Part shown: in pieces, positions 22,929-25,158 of the stretch | How positions within the stretch are numbered: the stretch's first letter is position 1 | Layout of the letters: every line of letters starts with the position of its first letter | From: Porticoccaceae bacterium UBA1989 | GTDB lineage: Bacteria; Pseudomonadota; Gammaproteobacteria; Pseudomonadales; Porticoccaceae | Length of the DNA: 25,158 nucleotides | NCBI GenBank assembly: GCA_002335945.1 | Contig: DDDD01000095.1 | Span: forward strand, 1 to 25,158 | Direction of reading: 5' to 3' | The notes under the pieces: generated by a model | What the model saw: only the letters and a program-made list of their open reading frames with translations | Told to the model about the DNA's origin: nothing | Database searches by the model: none | Program-made: the position numbers and the translations under genes

Positions 22929-24272
22929 TTAGCCGACCTGCTGTTCAACAATTTTCGCCATATCTGACACCAGCTGATCTACTAGCACCTGATCTTCACC
23001 CTCAACCATTACTCTGATCAATGGCTCTGTGCCTGAAGGGCGCAGTAAAACACGGCCCCGACCATCAAGCTTTTTCTCGGCATCGGCCACGGCCTGATTA
23101 ATAACCTGGTTGCCGCTGATATCAACTTTTTTCGCCAGTCGCACATTGATCATGGTTTGGGGGAATTTACTCATATCCGCTTTTAATTCAGATAAGGTTT
23201 TACCGCTTTCAGAGACAGCCAATATAACCTGCAGCGCTGCCACTATGCCATCGCCTGTGGTATTCAGGTCGCCACAGAGCACATGCCCAGAGGCTTCACC
23301 ACCCAGACTCCAACTATTGGCATTTAGGGCTTCAACCACATAGCGGTCACCGACCTTGGTGCGGGTGAAGGGAATATTCATTTCTTGGAGGGCCAGTTCG
23401 AGACCGAGATTGCTCATCAGGGTGCCGGCAACACCATTACAGCCTTCAACTGAGGCATTGCGGTGTTGGGCAATAATATAAATAAGCTCATCGCCATCAA
23501 CTATTTCGCCTTTTTCGTCCACTAACAGTACCCGGTCGCCATCGCCATCAAGGGCAACACCAAAGTCAGCTTTTTCACTGAGCACGAGTGCTTGCAACCC
23601 TTCCATATGAGTAGAGCCACATTGATCATTGATATTAAAACCATTGGGCTCATTGCCCATGGTGACAGTGTAGGCGCCCAGCTCTTTAAAGACCTTGGGT
23701 GCAGCGTTGTAGGTAGCGCCATGGGCGCAATCAAGCGCGACCCTAAGCCCGCTGAGACTGAAGCCCGCGGGCAAGGTGCCCTTACAGAATTCGATATAAC
23801 GCCCTGTGGCATCGCTGATACGGCGTGCCTTACCCAGACTAAATGAGCCATTGGTCACTAGAGGCTGATCCATTAAGGCTTCAATTTCTAGCTCCACATC
23901 ATCGGGTAATTTATAACCATCCGCGGCAAAGAATTTGATGCCGTTGTCTTCTACCGGGTTGTGGGAGGCACTAATAACAATACCGGCAGAGGCGCGAAAG
24001 GCTCTGGTGAGGTAGGCAATAGCGGGGGTTGGCATGGGGCCAAGCATATCCACATCAACGCCAGCAGCAATCAGGCCCGCTTCCAAAGCAGATTCAAACA
24101 TATAGCCAGAGACTCGCGTGTCTTTACCGATGAGTACGCGCTTTTTGCCCTTTGCATGGCGGGTTAAAACCTGTCCTGCCGCCCAGCCCAACTTAAGCAT
24201 GAAATCTGCGGTGATAGGATGCTCGCCCACTCTGCCGCGAATGCCGTCTGTTCCAAAATACTTTCTGCTCAT
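22929..24272 (-). CDS. glmM: Phosphoglucosamine mutase GlmM
   Basis: Converts glucosamine 6-phosphate to glucosamine 1-phosphate, the step before UDP-GlcNAc for peptidoglycan and LPS. It has 447 residues (E. coli 445). Four active-site loops are visible: the phosphoserine loop VISASHNPVEDNG (Ser103, equal to E. coli Ser102), the metal loop ALDGDGDRVLLVD, the sugar-binding LGGEASGH and the phosphate-binding RPSGTEPLIRVMVEG. The N-terminal RKYFGTDGIRGRVG is typical. The ATG at 24272 lies 15 bases after the folP stop with AAGGATAA upstream, so folP and glmM are one transcript, the usual order behind ftsH in gammaproteobacteria. Confidence 0.99.
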   Translation of the reverse strand: MSRKYFGTDGIRGRVGEHPITADFMLKLGWAAGQVLTRHAKGKKRVLIGKDTRVSGYMFESALEAGLIAAGVDVDMLGPMPTPAIAYLTRAFRASAGIVISASHNPVEDNGIKFFAADGYKLPDDVELEIEALMDQPLVTNGSFSLGKARRISDATGRYIEFCKGTLPAGFSLSGLRVALDCAHGATYNAAPKVFKELGAYTVTMGNEPNGFNINDQCGSTHMEGLQALVLSEKADFGVALDGDGDRVLLVDEKGEIVDGDELIYIIAQHRNASVEGCNGVAGTLMSNLGLELALQEMNIPFTRTKVGDRYVVEALNANSWSLGGEASGHVLCGDLNTTGDGIVAALQVILAVSESGKTLSELKADMSKFPQTMINVRLAKKVDISGNQVINQAVADAEKKLDGRGRVLLRPSGTEPLIRVMVEGEDQVLVDQLVSDMAKIVEQQVG

Positions 24273-24287
24273 GTTTTATTATTATCC

Positions 24288-25158
24288 TTAATTTTCTGTA
24301 CTTGTTTGCCAGACGCGCAATGCTTGAACGGTTTCTTTGACGTCGTGGACTCTTAGTATCAGGGACCCATTAACGGCGCTTATTTTTTGCGCGGCTAAAA
24401 CCGCCATAGTAACACTTCCAATTAGCCTTTGGTCTACCTCAGAAGCTAACATCTGTCCGATCATGCTTTTGCGGGACACCCCAACCAATATGGAATGGCC
24501 CGTCGCGGCAAACTGATCCAGAGCATTAAATAGCATTAGATTGTGCGCCAGAGTTTTACCAAAACCAAACCCTGGATCGAGCATTATTTGATCTGCCGCA
24601 ATGCCAGCGGTAATACAGTCTTTTTTGCGCTGGGCTAGAAATCCTAGCACCTCACCAACCACGTCCTGATACTCGGGATTATTCTGCATTGAGTCCGGCT
24701 GATTTTGCATATGCATAAGGCAGACGGGTAATCCCGTTGCAGCAGCGGCCTGTAATGCGCCCTCACGTTGGAGGGCACGCACATCATTAATAATGTTGGC
24801 GCCGGCGCCGGCAGCCTGGGTAATAACCTGCGCGGTACTGGTATCCACAGACACCAGACAATCAAACCGTTCTTGAACGGCATTGAGGATGGGCATAACA
24901 CGGTCTAGCTCTTGGGCCACTGACACAGGTGCAGCACCGGGGCGGGTGGACTCACCGCCTATATCAATAATATCTGCGCCATCACTGAGCATGGCCTCAA
25001 CGGCACGAAGGGTTTTGCTCTGATCGAGCTGGCCGTCTCTGTATAGCTGGCCGCCATCGGAGAAGGAATCTGGAGTGATATTTAAAATACCCATGACGGC
25101 TGGGCGAGATAGATCTAGGGTTTTATCCCCGCACTTTACAGAACTCGATTTTAAAGAA
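24288..25158 (-). CDS. folP: Dihydropteroate synthase FolP, 5' end beyond window
   Basis: Condenses p-aminobenzoate with dihydropterin pyrophosphate in folate synthesis; the sulfonamide target. The frame contains an ATG at 25094 giving 268 residues, but the protein-like frame continues upstream to the right edge without a stop (ending in LDLSRPAVMGILN, matching the LDLSHPHVMGILN region of E. coli FolP) and has no start codon in the window, so the true start lies to the right of 25158. Family motifs: MGILNITPDSFSDGG, IDIGGESTRPGA, VSVDTSTAQV, NIINDVRAL, LDPGFGFGKT, VGVSRKSMIG and a final RVHDVKETVQAL. It is followed by glmM after 15 bases. Confidence 0.97.
   Translation of the reverse strand, partial: SLKSSSVKCGDKTLDLSRPAVMGILNITPDSFSDGGQLYRDGQLDQSKTLRAVEAMLSDGADIIDIGGESTRPGAAPVSVAQELDRVMPILNAVQERFDCLVSVDTSTAQVITQAAGAGANIINDVRALQREGALQAAAATGLPVCLMHMQNQPDSMQNNPEYQDVVGEVLGFLAQRKKDCITAGIAADQIMLDPGFGFGKTLAHNLMLFNALDQFAATGHSILVGVSRKSMIGQMLASEVDQRLIGSVTMAVLAAQKISAVNGSLILRVHDVKETVQALRVWQTSTEN

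Overview
The window looks like a chromosomal segment of a marine gammaproteobacterium, plausibly in the Cellvibrionales/Pseudomonadales area. This rests on protein-level resemblance and on the gammaproteobacterial gene order glmM-tpiA-secG-tRNA-Leu / tRNA-fMet-rimP-nusA-infB-rbfA-truB-rpsO-pnp; no database search was possible, so the taxon is inference. Almost all core genes lie on the minus strand.

Layout, left to right. 1-2151: heat-shock pair grpE-dnaK (dnaK cut by the left edge), with two sigma32-type promoters, one before grpE and one before dnaK. 2307-3983: recN, divergent from grpE, with a candidate promoter overlapped by a LexA-like site. 4057-8547: an accessory block holding a DUF4399 exported protein, a CNNM/CBS membrane protein, an unrecognised 274-residue protein, a secreted-protein gene broken by an in-frame amber codon, and a 471-bp non-coding element of nested inverted repeats. 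8548-17733: the tRNA-fMet-rimP-nusA-infB-rbfA-truB-rpsO-pnp cluster, starting from a near-consensus promoter and ending in a strong terminator, with two tandem terminator hairpins just before rimP. 17758-21255: a DjlA co-chaperone and a likely two-gene operon (Fe(II)/2-oxoglutarate dioxygenase plus FAD-linked D-2-hydroxyacid dehydrogenase), sitting between tRNA-fMet and tRNA-Leu, which are adjacent or close in relatives. 21576-25158: tRNA-Leu(GAG), secG, tpiA, glmM and folP (the 5' end of folP lies beyond the right edge).

How the genes work together. The central cluster is the transcription/translation/RNA-decay operon: initiator tRNA, ribosome maturation (RimP, RbfA, TruB), transcription factor NusA, IF2, ribosomal protein S15 and PNPase. 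Its leader has the hairpins expected for attenuation at rimP and RNase III control at pnp. The right block supplies folate (FolP), cell-wall precursor (GlmM), glycolysis (TpiA) and protein export (SecG). The left block is protein folding (GrpE, DnaK) and DNA repair (RecN).

No clearly new multi-gene system is visible. The most unusual items are the nested-palindrome element at 8055-8525, the amber-split secreted protein at 6957-7667, the double terminator abutting the rimP ribosome-binding site, and the U1/U72 mismatch of the initiator tRNA.
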